64,000 bases of DNA from Psychroflexus aurantiacus (GCF_010820555.1 NZ_JAAIKD010000002.1:62001-126000); one strand, 5' to 3'; positions 26,266-34,991 are shown, counted from the stretch's first letter. A program made the numbers and translations. Notes: generated by a model from the sequence alone, not told the origin.

Positions 26266-27060
26266 ATGAACAAAACCACCTTTCACATCAGCCAGATGGA
26301 TTGCCCTTCAGAAGAACAGATGATCCGAATGAAGCTGGAAAATTTTGAGGAGGTTAAGCAGCTTTGCTTTGATCTTTCTAATCGAAAACTTGAAGTCTAT
26401 CACACCACTAATGTGGCAGGTATTCATCAGGCGATACATGAGCTTGGGCTTAAGGATGAATTGAAAGGAACAGAGGAAGCAGAGTTGCCTGTTGCCGGTG
26501 ATGATGAAGCTCAACAGCGAAAAATCCTTTGGTGGGTACTAGGTATTAATTTTACCTTCTTCGTTGTTGAAATGACAACGGGCTGGATTTCAAGTTCCAT
26601 GGGTTTGATAGCTGATTCTCTGGACATGCTGGCCGATTCTATTGTTTACGGTCTAAGTTTACTGGTAGTTGGGTCAACTGCAATCCGCAAGAAAAAAGTG
26701 ACAAAAGCCAGTGGCTATTTTCAAATGATTTTAGCTTTAATCGGTTTTTCAGAAGTCCTGAGACGTTTTTTTAGGGAAAGTGAAACCCCTGTGTTTCAAC
26801 TTATGATTATTGTTTCCATTTTTGCTTTAATGGGAAATCTGATTTCACTTTGGCTCATCAACAAAAATCAAAGCAAAGAAGCACATATGCAGGCGAGTGC
26901 CATCTTCACTTCCAACGATATTATTGTGAACGCAGGAGTCATGGTGGCAGGGATTCTGGTTTATTACCTGAATAGCAAATGGCCGGATTTGGTCATAGGC
27001 GGACTAGTTTTCACTGTTGTCATGCAGGGCGCCTTCAGAATTCTAAAACTGTCCAAATAA
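26266..27060 (+). CDS. Cation diffusion facilitator-like transporter with N-terminal HMA-like domain
   Basis: A 264-residue inner-membrane protein. Residues 1-70 resemble a heavy-metal-associated domain, but the usual CxxC is a single Cys in QMDCPSEEQ. From about 87 there are six hydrophobic helices of the CDF fold. The metal-site positions read DxxxD in TM2 (DMLAD) and DxxxN in TM5 (DIIVN), differing from the HxxxD/HxxxD of zinc exporters. It has no cytoplasmic C-terminal CDF domain. The broken CDF gene starts 1 nt after its stop, so they form a metal-transport unit. The transported ion is unknown. Confidence 0.8.
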   Translation: MNKTTFHISQMDCPSEEQMIRMKLENFEEVKQLCFDLSNRKLEVYHTTNVAGIHQAIHELGLKDELKGTEEAELPVAGDDEAQQRKILWWVLGINFTFFVVEMTTGWISSSMGLIADSLDMLADSIVYGLSLLVVGSTAIRKKKVTKASGYFQMILALIGFSEVLRRFFRESETPVFQLMIIVSIFALMGNLISLWLINKNQSKEAHMQASAIFTSNDIIVNAGVMVAGILVYYLNSKWPDLVIGGLVFTVVMQGAFRILKLSK

Positions 27061-27061
27061 A

Positions 27062-27948
27062 ATGGAACAACACCACGATCATTCTCAGGATACCGGTAAC
27101 TTAAAAGTTGCTTTCTTTCTAAATCTTGGTTTTACTATTGTTGAGATTATTGGAGGAATTTATACCAACAGTTTGGCCATTTTATCCGATGCCTTACATG
27201 ACCTGGGGATAGTCTGAGTCTGGGGCTTTACTGGTATTTTCAAAACCTATCCAATACAGGGCGTAACCAAAATTATTCCTACAGCTATAAGCGCTTTTCC
27301 TTGTTGGGCGCAATCATCGATGCGGTTGTGCTGGCAGTTGGCTCTGTATTTATTTTGACTCAAACCATACCTCAGCTATTTAACCCTGAAGATACACATG
27401 CTGAAGGCATACTTTACCTGGCAATTCTTGGGGTTATTGTAAATGGTGCTGCCGTTTTTAAACTGAGAAAGGGTGAATCCATAAACGAAAAGGTGGTGTC
27501 CTTACACCTGCTCGAAGATGTGCTCGGCTGGGCGGCAGTTTTAGTCGGAAGTATACTCATGATGAACTTTGATGCGCCTTTTATCGATCCGCTTTTATCC
27601 ATTTTGATATCGCTATGCGTGATTTACAATGTTTAAAGAAATCTAAAGAAAAGCATACAGGTGATTTTACAGGCAACCCCTTCAGAGGTTTCCCTGGATG
27701 AGGTCAAAAGCAAACTCCTGGACCTGTCTGAAATTATGAAATTTCATGATCTCCACGTCTGGTCTTTGGACGGGAACTATAACGTGATGTCTGTTCATGT
27801 GCGATTGAAACAAGATTATAAACTGTCAGAAGTTTCGGATTTAAAAGAAAAGATACGATACAGACTTCACGAGGAATCTATTGAACATGTCACGATTGAA
27901 ATTGGAGGTAAAGATGGAGGCTGCAGTTATGGGAAGTCTAAAATTTAA
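27062..27948 (+). pseudogene. CDF zinc/cation exporter (CzcD/ZitB-like), broken by a frameshift and a stop codon
   Basis: The ATG at 27062 opens a His-rich N-terminus (MEQHHDHSQD) and TM1-TM2 up to SDALHDLG, then the frame hits TGA at 27215. Shifting frame at the G run 27205-27208 continues perfectly as HDLGDSLSLGLYW, restoring the HxxxD zinc site; a five-G run reduced to four explains the shift. This second frame has a TAA at about 27634 (after VIYNV) and then goes on in the same frame with RNLKKSIQVILQATP to the normal C-terminal CDF domain, ending at 27948. Two independent lesions in an otherwise full-length gene of about 295 codons indicate a recent pseudogene, or sequencing error at the homopolymer plus one true nonsense mutation. 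Confidence 0.85.
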
Positions 27949-28071
27949 ATAAGATTCAATTCATTTTATAGACAATTAAAAGATTCATAAAATAAGCCAT
28001 TGTATTGTAATGTATTAATGTGTATGCCTAAATTACGAATATCTATATTGATTTAATTAAATAAAACTACC

Positions 28072-28365
28072 ATGAAGAATTTAGGATTATTAGCGACGGT
28101 CAAAGCTAAAAAAGGAAAAGAAAGCGAAGTGAGAAATTTTTTATCAAATGCTGTTGAAGCTGCAAAGAAAGAAAATGAAACCCTTACCTGGTATTCTTTT
28201 CAAATAGATGAGTCGACTTTTGGAATTTTTGACACCTTTGAAAACGAACACGGCAGAGATGCGCACCTCAATGGAGAAATCGCCAAAGCTTTAATGGAAA
28301 ACGCATCAGAATTACTAGTGGAAGATCCTAACATTAGAAAAATTGAAATTATAAGTAGTAAATGA
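28072..28365 (+). CDS. Antibiotic biosynthesis monooxygenase (ABM) domain protein, YgiN-like
   Basis: A 97-residue protein with the compact dimeric ferredoxin-like ABM fold: an N-terminal strand (LGLLATVKAKKGKESEVRNFL), TWYSFQIDES, the FGIFDTFENEHGRDAHLNG block and a C-terminal strand. Small stand-alone members such as YgiN are proposed quinol monooxygenases, but many are uncharacterised, so no substrate is claimed. The gene stands alone with 120-220 bp of non-coding sequence on either side. Confidence 0.82.
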   Translation: MKNLGLLATVKAKKGKESEVRNFLSNAVEAAKKENETLTWYSFQIDESTFGIFDTFENEHGRDAHLNGEIAKALMENASELLVEDPNIRKIEIISSK

Positions 28366-28584
28366 TTACTGGCTTATTGAGTTTTAGAAACGGCTAGCTT
28401 ATGAAAGCCGATCGTTTTTATATAACCAAAACAGCTTAAAAGCCATTGTAACTGGTTTATGTTTCGCTTGATAAGCATCTATTGAAAACCGAATAAATAT
28501 ATAGCCCTAAAACAATATTTTCGCATATAGAATTGCTCATATTTTTTTCTAAATTTACTTCCATATTCGTCAAAACATAAAGGC

Positions 28585-29226
28585 TTGGAAGACAGTTACA
28601 GACAGCAGGGTAAACGCAAATTACTGGTAGAATTGATTCGGGAAAAAGGCATCAAAGACGAGAAGGTTTTGAATGCCATCAACTCAATTCCCAGGCACTT
28701 GTTTATGGATAGTAGTTTTGAAGACCATGCCTACCAGGACAAAGCTTTTCCCATTGCGGCAGGACAGACCATATCTCAGCCGTATACCGTTGCTTTTCAA
28801 ACGGAACTGCTTCAGGTCAAACCCGGAGATCTGATTTTGGAAGTGGGGACGGGTAGCGGTTACCAGGCGGCTGTGTTATGTGAATTGGGAGCCAAAGTTT
28901 ACACCATAGAACGTCAGCACAAACTCTACAAAAAAACCAAGAACTTCCTGGAGCAGTTAGGATACAGACCCAAGTTTATGAGTTTTGGAGACGGTTACAA
29001 GGGTCTTCCAGACTATGCGCCATTCGATAAGATCATCGTGACTGCTGGCGCCCCGTTTATTCCAAAGCCCTTATTGTCTCAACTGAAAGTAGGGGGCAGG
29101 CTTGTGATTCCCGTAGGGGAGGATCCGCAAATTATGACTTTACTGACAAGAACTACACCTACAAAATTTCAGAAAGAAACCTTCGGAGAATTCAGGTTCG
29201 TTCCGCTGCTGGAGGATAAAAACTAA
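28585..29226 (+). CDS. pcm: Protein-L-isoaspartate O-methyltransferase
   Basis: Repairs isoaspartyl damage in aged proteins by SAM-dependent methylation. The 213 residues include AGQTISQPYTVAFQTELL, the SAM-binding motif LEVGTGSGYQAAVLCELG with a following acidic Glu (YTIER) and IIVTAGAPFIPKPLL, all typical of PIMT. The start is TTG at 28585, giving a normal-length N-terminus (MEDSYRQQGKRKLL); no in-frame ATG lies nearby. A TAAATTTA -7-like box lies about 30 nt upstream. The 3' end overlaps the convergent DUF5686 gene by 4 nt. Confidence 0.93.
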   Translation: MEDSYRQQGKRKLLVELIREKGIKDEKVLNAINSIPRHLFMDSSFEDHAYQDKAFPIAAGQTISQPYTVAFQTELLQVKPGDLILEVGTGSGYQAAVLCELGAKVYTIERQHKLYKKTKNFLEQLGYRPKFMSFGDGYKGLPDYAPFDKIIVTAGAPFIPKPLLSQLKVGGRLVIPVGEDPQIMTLLTRTTPTKFQKETFGEFRFVPLLEDKN

Positions 29227-31697
29227 AATTGGTCCAGTAATTTAATGCCGAAGATGAGAGCTCCATTTTGCCAGCCGCTTTGATAAGGTTTGACATAATC
29301 TAGCCTAAAAAATCTAAATTCACCAAATCCCACATTATCCAAGCCGACAGAAAATTCAGAATAAGGGTTATATGCCTCTGTAAACAGGCTTTTTGCTCCT
29401 AAAACCAGATTGAAATTGAGTTGATTGAGCAAGGGTAACTTGTTCAGAACATAACCTTTAAAGTTGTGTTCCACATGAACATCTGCATAATTTGAATTGG
29501 TTGAAAGTTCATAGTAGGGCAATAGATTAAACTGATTGAGGTAATTGTCTGAAGTGCCTATTCTGGTTTGATTTCCATTAAAATGCGTATAATCCAGAAA
29601 TGAAATATGTTCAGCATTGAAAAACAAGCCTGCATTCAAACTATAAGCTAAGTCACCAAACCGGGAAATGGTTTTAGTCTGAGTAAGTCTGATTTTTAGC
29701 AAATCAAAATGGTAATCTTTTATATCTGAAGCCAGCCCCTTTTCATACAGAAAGCTCAAGACAGGAAACCTATTGCTGTAGGTGTTGTATTTTCCATTGG
29801 GCGTCAGTACATATTCCTGGTCAAAATTGAGTTCCCCTGCGATTCTTAACTTACCGATATTATGCGAAGGGAATAGCAGTGAGCCAAAATCCTGTGGTGC
29901 CAGGGGGTTGTTGGCTGTGAATCCTCCATTTTCATTAGGGATTATCGGAGAGTTTGTAGAATTGATTAAGGCTCGCCTTCTCTCGAACTTAAAAGCTGCA
30001 CTCATTCTTAGTCCATTAAAGACCTCCTGACTATAACTGACTTCACCGAAACTAGTTTCATATAATTTGAGATAATTCCTTTCAAAAAACACAGAAGCAA
30101 CAGAAGATAAACGTTCATTGATGGGGTTGGTAGAGTTGATTTCTTCCAGCTTAGTTCCTCCGGAAAGGCTGAAGAAAGGCCTGGAGAAATTATTGAATTT
30201 TTTAGTCCACTTTCCATGAACTCTTAGCTTTTCTTCAGAGAATCCATAGTCGAAAAAAGAGCGGAGTTCCCAAAACCTGCGGTAAGTGCCTGCGGTATCT
30301 TTTTGTCTGAAATACACATCAGACTTGATATTGAAGCCCTGAACGGTGTTGTAATTGATATTGGTAAGCCCTGTAAATCCAGCTTCCCGATGCGAGGTTG
30401 AATTCTGCCAGGAGTAACCAAAAATAGGATCGGTGATACTGAAGGTATTTCTAACGGCATCAATAGAGTCTTTGTAGGCCGGCGAGTTTTTGAGTGTTTG
30501 AATACTGTCTTTAAAAGCGTAATCCTCCAGCTCCAGGCTCGTCAGTGGCACCGGCCTGTTTTTTTTCCAAAACAAACTGTCTTTGGTGTTGGCTTCTTTC
30601 TCAAACACAATAATGGCATTGTTGAAGTCCTTAGGGGTGAGTCCGGGGTTGAAGTCATAGTTTTGATAGGAAGCGACAAAGTCTCCGCCTCCTGAAATCC
30701 CGAATATTCCCCAGCTGAAGGAAATATCCTGGGAGATTAGTGCCCAAAAGGCGTTCTCTTCGCTGTATTTGAAGTTTTGATTGAAATTGATTTCATCAAC
30801 CACTTCAATTTGCAAAGATTTTCCTGTGGTTTTTAATTCAATGCCATAAATTTCCCAGGTATCTTCCAGAATATACAGATGACCGCTAAATACAATATCC
30901 TTGGGGCGTTTGGGAATAACTTTAATTTTATTGACCAGAAATTTGTCGTTGTCATAGAAGGTTCCAACGAGTTTGTAGTCGTAATAGGACAATGCAAAAT
31001 CGGCGATAGGGGATACCAGATTGTTTCCTAAATCAATGGTGTTTTCATAGAATGAAAAATTGAAATCTTCGGCAGAATTAAAACTAAATCCTCTGTCGTT
31101 TCCGCTCACTTTGGAAGCGATGATGCGTTCTTTAAACCGATTGGGAGCTTTGTAAGCAATTTTAGAAACCGTTTCACTGAGATAAACCACACCGCTTCTG
31201 GTGGAATCCAGACCTCCGCCGAGATCCCCCACGTCCTGGCCGAGTATTTTTTCAGGTGCATTTTGGATTTCCCAGAGTCCCTTGGAATAAAAGTCAGCTT
31301 TGAATTCTTTGATCTTTGCTAAGTTCTCTTTGCGTTGAGCAATGGCGTTTCTGATAATGGCATAGGCAGGATCTTCGTTATTGGTGATTACCACATCCTC
31401 CAGGCTGGTCACTTTTTCTGACAGCTGAACTTCCAGATAAGTTGCATTCTTTTCAAGAGTTCTTCTTTCGGTTTCAAAACCCAGAAACTTGAAAACAAGG
31501 ACCTGGGATTTGGCTAAATCTACATTGATTTTGAACTCGCCGCTGGCATTGGTCGTCGTTCCGGTAAAGGTCCCTTCCACATAAACGTTTACATTTTGAA
31601 GAGGTTGCTTTTCAGTATCCGTCACTTTTCCTAAAATCTGAGCCTGAGCAAACACTGAAAAGAATAAAAAGTAAAAAAGTAAGAGTTGATGTTTCAT
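29223..31697 (-). CDS. DUF5686 outer-membrane protein with CarboxypepD_reg-like domain
   Basis: An 824-residue outer-membrane protein. It has a signal peptide (cleavage after FAQA), then a carboxypeptidase-regulatory-like beta-sandwich at about 20-105 (GKVTDTEKQPLQNVNVYVEGTFTGTTTNASGEFKIN), then the DUF5686 region, and finally beta-barrel-like alternating strands ending in Phe (LLDQF). The terminal Phe fits BAM-dependent insertion. Unlike SusC it lacks a plug signature, so it is not called a TonB receptor. The ligand is unknown. It is 18 nt downstream of smpB and likely co-transcribed. Confidence 0.82.
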   Translation of the reverse strand: MKHQLLLFYFLFFSVFAQAQILGKVTDTEKQPLQNVNVYVEGTFTGTTTNASGEFKINVDLAKSQVLVFKFLGFETERRTLEKNATYLEVQLSEKVTSLEDVVITNNEDPAYAIIRNAIAQRKENLAKIKEFKADFYSKGLWEIQNAPEKILGQDVGDLGGGLDSTRSGVVYLSETVSKIAYKAPNRFKERIIASKVSGNDRGFSFNSAEDFNFSFYENTIDLGNNLVSPIADFALSYYDYKLVGTFYDNDKFLVNKIKVIPKRPKDIVFSGHLYILEDTWEIYGIELKTTGKSLQIEVVDEINFNQNFKYSEENAFWALISQDISFSWGIFGISGGGDFVASYQNYDFNPGLTPKDFNNAIIVFEKEANTKDSLFWKKNRPVPLTSLELEDYAFKDSIQTLKNSPAYKDSIDAVRNTFSITDPIFGYSWQNSTSHREAGFTGLTNINYNTVQGFNIKSDVYFRQKDTAGTYRRFWELRSFFDYGFSEEKLRVHGKWTKKFNNFSRPFFSLSGGTKLEEINSTNPINERLSSVASVFFERNYLKLYETSFGEVSYSQEVFNGLRMSAAFKFERRRALINSTNSPIIPNENGGFTANNPLAPQDFGSLLFPSHNIGKLRIAGELNFDQEYVLTPNGKYNTYSNRFPVLSFLYEKGLASDIKDYHFDLLKIRLTQTKTISRFGDLAYSLNAGLFFNAEHISFLDYTHFNGNQTRIGTSDNYLNQFNLLPYYELSTNSNYADVHVEHNFKGYVLNKLPLLNQLNFNLVLGAKSLFTEAYNPYSEFSVGLDNVGFGEFRFFRLDYVKPYQSGWQNGALIFGIKLLDQF

Positions 31698-31715
31698 CTA
31701 GAGGTTTAGCGCATA

Positions 31716-32180
31716 CTAGGTGTTGTAAGTTTTGTTGATACGGTTAAGCTTGCGTTTCGTATCTCTATCCTTTATGGTTTCCCGCTTGTCATGCAGTTTT
31801 TTACCCTTACATAAAGCGATTTGCAATTTTGCAAAACCTCTGTCGTTCAGGAATAATTTTAACGGAATGATAGTAAGTCCCGAGTTTCTAACTTCTTTAT
31901 AAAGCTTTTTCAGCTCTTGTTTATTGAGTAAGAGCTTTCGGGCATTTTTGGGTTTATGATTGAAGTGCGTCGCATGAGAATACTCCTGAACATCCATATT
32001 GATGACAAAGAGTTCTCCTTTATCATTGAACTCACAAAAACTTTCGGCAATTGTAGCTTTGCCTTCGCGAATAGATTTGATTTCGGTACCGGCTAATACA
32101 ATTCCTGCTGTATATTTGTCCAGGATTTCATATTGAAATCTTGCTTTCTTATTCTTTATATTGACTTTATTTTTCAGCAT
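31716..32180 (-). CDS. smpB: SsrA-binding protein
   Basis: Binds tmRNA and delivers it to stalled ribosomes for trans-translation. Typical motifs include NKKARFQYEILDKYTAGIVL, GTEIKSIREGKATIAESF, YSHATHFNHKPKNARKLLLNK and the C-terminal KGKKLHDKRETIKDRD. The 154-residue length is standard. No tmRNA gene (ssrA) is recognised in this window. It precedes the DUF5686 gene by 18 nt. Confidence 0.95.
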   Translation of the reverse strand: MLKNKVNIKNKKARFQYEILDKYTAGIVLAGTEIKSIREGKATIAESFCEFNDKGELFVINMDVQEYSHATHFNHKPKNARKLLLNKQELKKLYKEVRNSGLTIIPLKLFLNDRGFAKLQIALCKGKKLHDKRETIKDRDTKRKLNRINKTYNT

Positions 32181-32197
32181 AGAGTTTCTAGTAATTC

Positions 32198-32222
32198 TTT
32201 CAAAAATAAGACTTTTGAAAGG
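32198..32222 (-). promoter_or_regulatory. smpB promoter -7 box within an inverted repeat
   Basis: On the minus strand TATTTTTG (32201-32208) fits TAnnTTTG, 20 nt before the smpB ATG. The box lies in a perfect 9-bp inverted repeat, CTTTCAAAA at 32198-32206 and TTTTGAAAG at 32214-32222, spaced by 7 nt, which could be an operator or chance. Confidence 0.4.
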
Positions 32223-32265
32223 ATAGAGATAAGTAGCGACTAATGTTTATGGTTAAATTAATACT

Positions 32266-33015
32266 ATGATGAAATATATTTTTGGACTTTTAATAATTGC
32301 CTTGGTAAGTTGTCAGGAATCTGATTCGACTTTGACTCCGGAAAAAATTGTGGATAAAGCCATTGCTTACTCTGGCAAATCGAAGCTGAACACCACAATT
32401 CTTAAATTTGATTTTAGAAAGTATACCTATAAAGCTATCCCCACCTGTGATGGCTTTAGATTTGAAAGAATTTCTAAAACCAAACCTGTCCGAGATGTGT
32501 TAGTCAACGAAAAGCTTAAGCGTTACTACAGCGATTCACTGGTAAAACTGGCAGACTCTACGGCTTTTTCCTATTATGAATCTGTCAATTCTGTTCATTA
32601 TTTCACTCAGCTCCCCTTAAGGCTGAAAGATGATGCTGTCAATTTATCGTATCTGGGTAAAGAAGAGATTCAGGACCAGACCTATCACAAAGTGCAGGTC
32701 AGATTTTCTGAAGAGGGAGGAGGAGTCGATTTCGAAGATGTTTTTATCTACTGGTTCGATGTCAAAGATTTCTCAATGGATTACTTAGCTTATAGCTTTA
32801 TAGTGAATGAAGGTGGCCTGCGTTTTAGAAAAGCCATCAACAGGAGAACAATCGAGGGTATCGTTTTCCAGGACTATGAAAATTATAAGCCGAAGAAAAA
32901 ATCTAAAAATCTGGAAGGCCTGGCAGATCTGTTTGAAAATGATGAACTCGAACTTTTATCTGTTATAGAAAACAAGGCTATTGAATTAACTCCAGCTGAG
33001 CTTAATTGTAAGTAA
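32266..33015 (+). CDS. DUF6503-like lipoprotein
   Basis: A 249-residue exported protein. The signal ends in lipobox ALVSC, giving a lipidated Cys16 (counting from the first of two adjacent ATGs). The mature protein has the layout of DUF6503 proteins, including VDKAIAYSGKSKLN and a segment near residue 135 with KVQVRFSEEGGGVDFEDVFIYWFD that resembles LolA/LppX-like lipid-binding beta structure. No catalytic motif is seen; function unknown. Its 3' end overlaps the convergent phosphatase gene by 14 bp. Confidence 0.72.
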   Translation: MMKYIFGLLIIALVSCQESDSTLTPEKIVDKAIAYSGKSKLNTTILKFDFRKYTYKAIPTCDGFRFERISKTKPVRDVLVNEKLKRYYSDSLVKLADSTAFSYYESVNSVHYFTQLPLRLKDDAVNLSYLGKEEIQDQTYHKVQVRFSEEGGGVDFEDVFIYWFDVKDFSMDYLAYSFIVNEGGLRFRKAINRRTIEGIVFQDYENYKPKKKSKNLEGLADLFENDELELLSVIENKAIELTPAELNCK

Positions 33016-33580
33016 AATCTTCAGGAACTTCTCTAGTAATCATAGAATCTTTAAGGCTTAGGTCTTTTTTAACTTCAACCTTAAAAAAGACGTCATAGTT
33101 GCTTTCATCCAGGTCCTGATATTTTTCCTCTGAAATGATTTCGTTGACAAATTTTGGATTGGTGTTGCTGTGCCCTACCACTAAAACATTTTTCCCATAG
33201 GTCTCTTTCCAGAAGGCTTCGGTAAACAAGGTGTCTTTTTGGGCCTCGTAACTTTGGATAGTCCCTTTGAATTTATGAACGATAGGAATGAGCGTTTGTA
33301 TAGTTCGGCTGTAGTCGGTGGAATAAAACAAGTCAAAGTCTTTGTCTGCAAAGTAAGTGGCCATGTAATTGGCTCTTCTGATGCCTTCATCGGTGAGATG
33401 AGGATCCTTTTCCTGAGGATTCGAGGTGTCCTTTTCGGCATGCCTTAAAAAATAATAAGTCGTGTTTCGAGGATCCTGGCCTTCAGGGATATCGTAGGGA
33501 AAAGAGGATGTACTGGATTCTTTACAGGAGGTCATAAGAAGAACTATTAGGCTAATTATGTAAAGTGGTGTAGATTTCAT
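33002..33580 (-). CDS. Histidine phosphatase superfamily lipoprotein (SixA/PGM fold)
   Basis: A 192-residue lipoprotein: lipobox LMTSC gives Cys19. The RHG-type catalytic motif is FLRHAEKD with nucleophile His47, followed by DLFYSTDYSRTIQTLIP with a conserved Arg, and the second His in VVGHSNTNP. This makes an exported phosphohydrolase of the histidine phosphatase clan. It begins immediately after the stop of the phytase-like gene with no gap, so the two are co-transcribed. The substrate is unknown. Confidence 0.85.
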   Translation of the reverse strand: MKSTPLYIISLIVLLMTSCKESSTSSFPYDIPEGQDPRNTTYYFLRHAEKDTSNPQEKDPHLTDEGIRRANYMATYFADKDFDLFYSTDYSRTIQTLIPIVHKFKGTIQSYEAQKDTLFTEAFWKETYGKNVLVVGHSNTNPKFVNEIISEEKYQDLDESNYDVFFKVEVKKDLSLKDSMITREVPEDFTYN

Positions 33581-34693
33581 TTAATTCGATTTTAACTCCA
33601 AAAGGATAAATTGATTCAGCTGAGGTCCAAAATTATTAAAATTATCGTCGGAGGTAACGATTAGAGTTATATTTCCATTGGGCAGGATGGGACCAAAGCA
33701 AATTCCCTCCAGGTTGTCCACGATTTTATGAGTTAGTTTGGATGCGATGCTTTTAAAATCGAAAAGCAGGCTCTTTTTGGCATAAACTATGTTTTCGGAA
33801 GCCGTACTGAGTTCCTCTATGCCTTTGATGTCTGTGGCTTTGCTGATATCAACCAGAAATAACTTCACCCGGTTGCCATGGCTTTTATGACCCGCTGAAT
33901 ATGACCTTTCCAGGACTAAGAATCTATTTTCATCGAGCTGAAGGAGTTCTGTCAATCCATTCAGTGCAAACGGAAGAAGCGGAATTTTTGTAATTCTATC
34001 CAAATCCATGGCATATTGCCTGGTAATTTGATTCTGATTTCTGTCATAATAGCTTATTCGAACAGGTGAATTGGTGTTGTAAAGCTTAGGGGTCGTAGCG
34101 TCCTCTTCCAGGGGAAGCTCGTTGGCAAACCAAAATCCGCTCGAGTTAGAGCTCATGGATAATCCCTCAAATACACCATTATGCCTGGGCTGATTAGTGC
34201 CGTTTGGCAGAAAGTAATCCGGTAGCGGATACTGTTCAATAAACTCCGCGTTTTGGCTTAGTTTAAAAATCCGTGGAGGAAGGTCTTTATCGATGTTTCC
34301 TTCAGTAGAAATCAGGTAATCCAACCCATCAAACCGAACAGATTCCATATCCAAAGCATTTTCTTCAAAAAAAGCATCCCCCTCAAGTTTTAAGACCGAT
34401 GTAAACACAAGGGTGTCGAGGGTATAGCCATTGAGATTAAATTCAGCAGAAAAGAGTAAAGGATTGGAAGGGGAGTCGTTGGTCATGATGAGCTTGCCCG
34501 TTCTGAAATCAACGCCTGAAATACCACCAAAAGTCTCCCCTTTAACCTTAAAACCTGCAGGGAGTGTGTACTCGTCCAAAAATTCAACTTCCAGATTTTG
34601 GTTTCCTAAGCCTTTGGTAGTGCTACAACCTGCGATTAAAACCGAGAGTAGGCTTAACCTTAAAAGTTGAGTTAAATAAGAAGGTATTAACAT
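33581..34693 (-). CDS. Esterase-like activity of phytase family lipoprotein
   Basis: A 370-residue lipoprotein with lipobox LIAGC (Cys23). The mature part looks like the beta-propeller 'esterase-like activity of phytase' family: FGGISGVDFRTGKLIMTND, LDMESVRFDG, GVFEGLSMS and VDNLEGICFGP correspond to its conserved ESxxF/EGL-type repeats. Such proteins are calcium-dependent propellers, and activity on phytate is not proven for most. It is directly abutted by the histidine phosphatase gene, which hints at extracellular phosphate-ester metabolism. Confidence 0.78.
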   Translation of the reverse strand: MLIPSYLTQLLRLSLLSVLIAGCSTTKGLGNQNLEVEFLDEYTLPAGFKVKGETFGGISGVDFRTGKLIMTNDSPSNPLLFSAEFNLNGYTLDTLVFTSVLKLEGDAFFEENALDMESVRFDGLDYLISTEGNIDKDLPPRIFKLSQNAEFIEQYPLPDYFLPNGTNQPRHNGVFEGLSMSSNSSGFWFANELPLEEDATTPKLYNTNSPVRISYYDRNQNQITRQYAMDLDRITKIPLLPFALNGLTELLQLDENRFLVLERSYSAGHKSHGNRVKLFLVDISKATDIKGIEELSTASENIVYAKKSLLFDFKSIASKLTHKIVDNLEGICFGPILPNGNITLIVTSDDNFNNFGPQLNQFILLELKSN

Positions 34694-34744
34694 AAAAAAA
34701 GGAATTGTTTAGTAAATTAAAGTTTAAATCTAAAACTAAATATT

Positions 34745-34933
34745 ATGAACTTAGATCAATTAGAAGGAAAATTTAAAGAAGTTAAAGGTAAATTTAAGCA
34801 AAAATATGCTGAACATGTCTCAGAAGACGACCTGCAGTATTCTGAAGGTAAGTTTGAAGAAATGCTCGGTAAGCTTCAGGAAAAAACCGGTAAAACCAAA
34901 GAACAATTAAAAGAAGAAATCAATAATATGTAA
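34745..34933 (+). CDS. CsbD family stress-response protein
   Basis: A 62-residue, highly charged, helical cytoplasmic protein. The pattern LEGKFKEVKGKFKQKYAEHV followed by SEGKFEEMLGKLQEKTGKTKEQLKEEI matches CsbD-like small proteins, which accumulate under stress; their molecular function is unknown. It is monocistronic with a very strong terminator right after the stop, in keeping with an abundant stable transcript. Confidence 0.88.
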   Translation: MNLDQLEGKFKEVKGKFKQKYAEHVSEDDLQYSEGKFEEMLGKLQEKTGKTKEQLKEEINNM

Positions 34934-34949
34934 TATTGCTTTTCTTTAT

Positions 34950-34990
34950 ACAATACAGCCCTGTGACAACAAGTCACAGGGCTGTATTGT
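34950..34990. terminator. Strong bidirectional terminator after csbD
   Basis: A perfect 18-bp stem: 34950-34967 pairs with 34973-34990 around the loop AACAA, followed by TTTATTT; A/T-rich on the other side as well. On the minus strand it lies immediately beyond the stop codon of the FKBP remnant (34992). Confidence 0.92.
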
Positions 34991-34991
34991 T

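Noticed and set aside
27301-27636. The 111-codon open frame and the following 95-codon frame (27661-27948) as two separate small genes
   Set aside because: Both are segments of one CDF protein; the frame is shared and the 5' part lies in the preceding frame from 27062. They are described as a single pseudogene.
28391-28420. CGGCT/AGCCG hairpin after the ABM-domain gene as a terminator
   Set aside because: The stem is only 5 bp with a 10-nt loop; too weak to support despite a trailing T run.
31700-32265. A tmRNA gene near smpB
   Set aside because: Searched by eye for tRNA-like ends and a tag frame ending in Ala-Ala; none found in the gaps around smpB.
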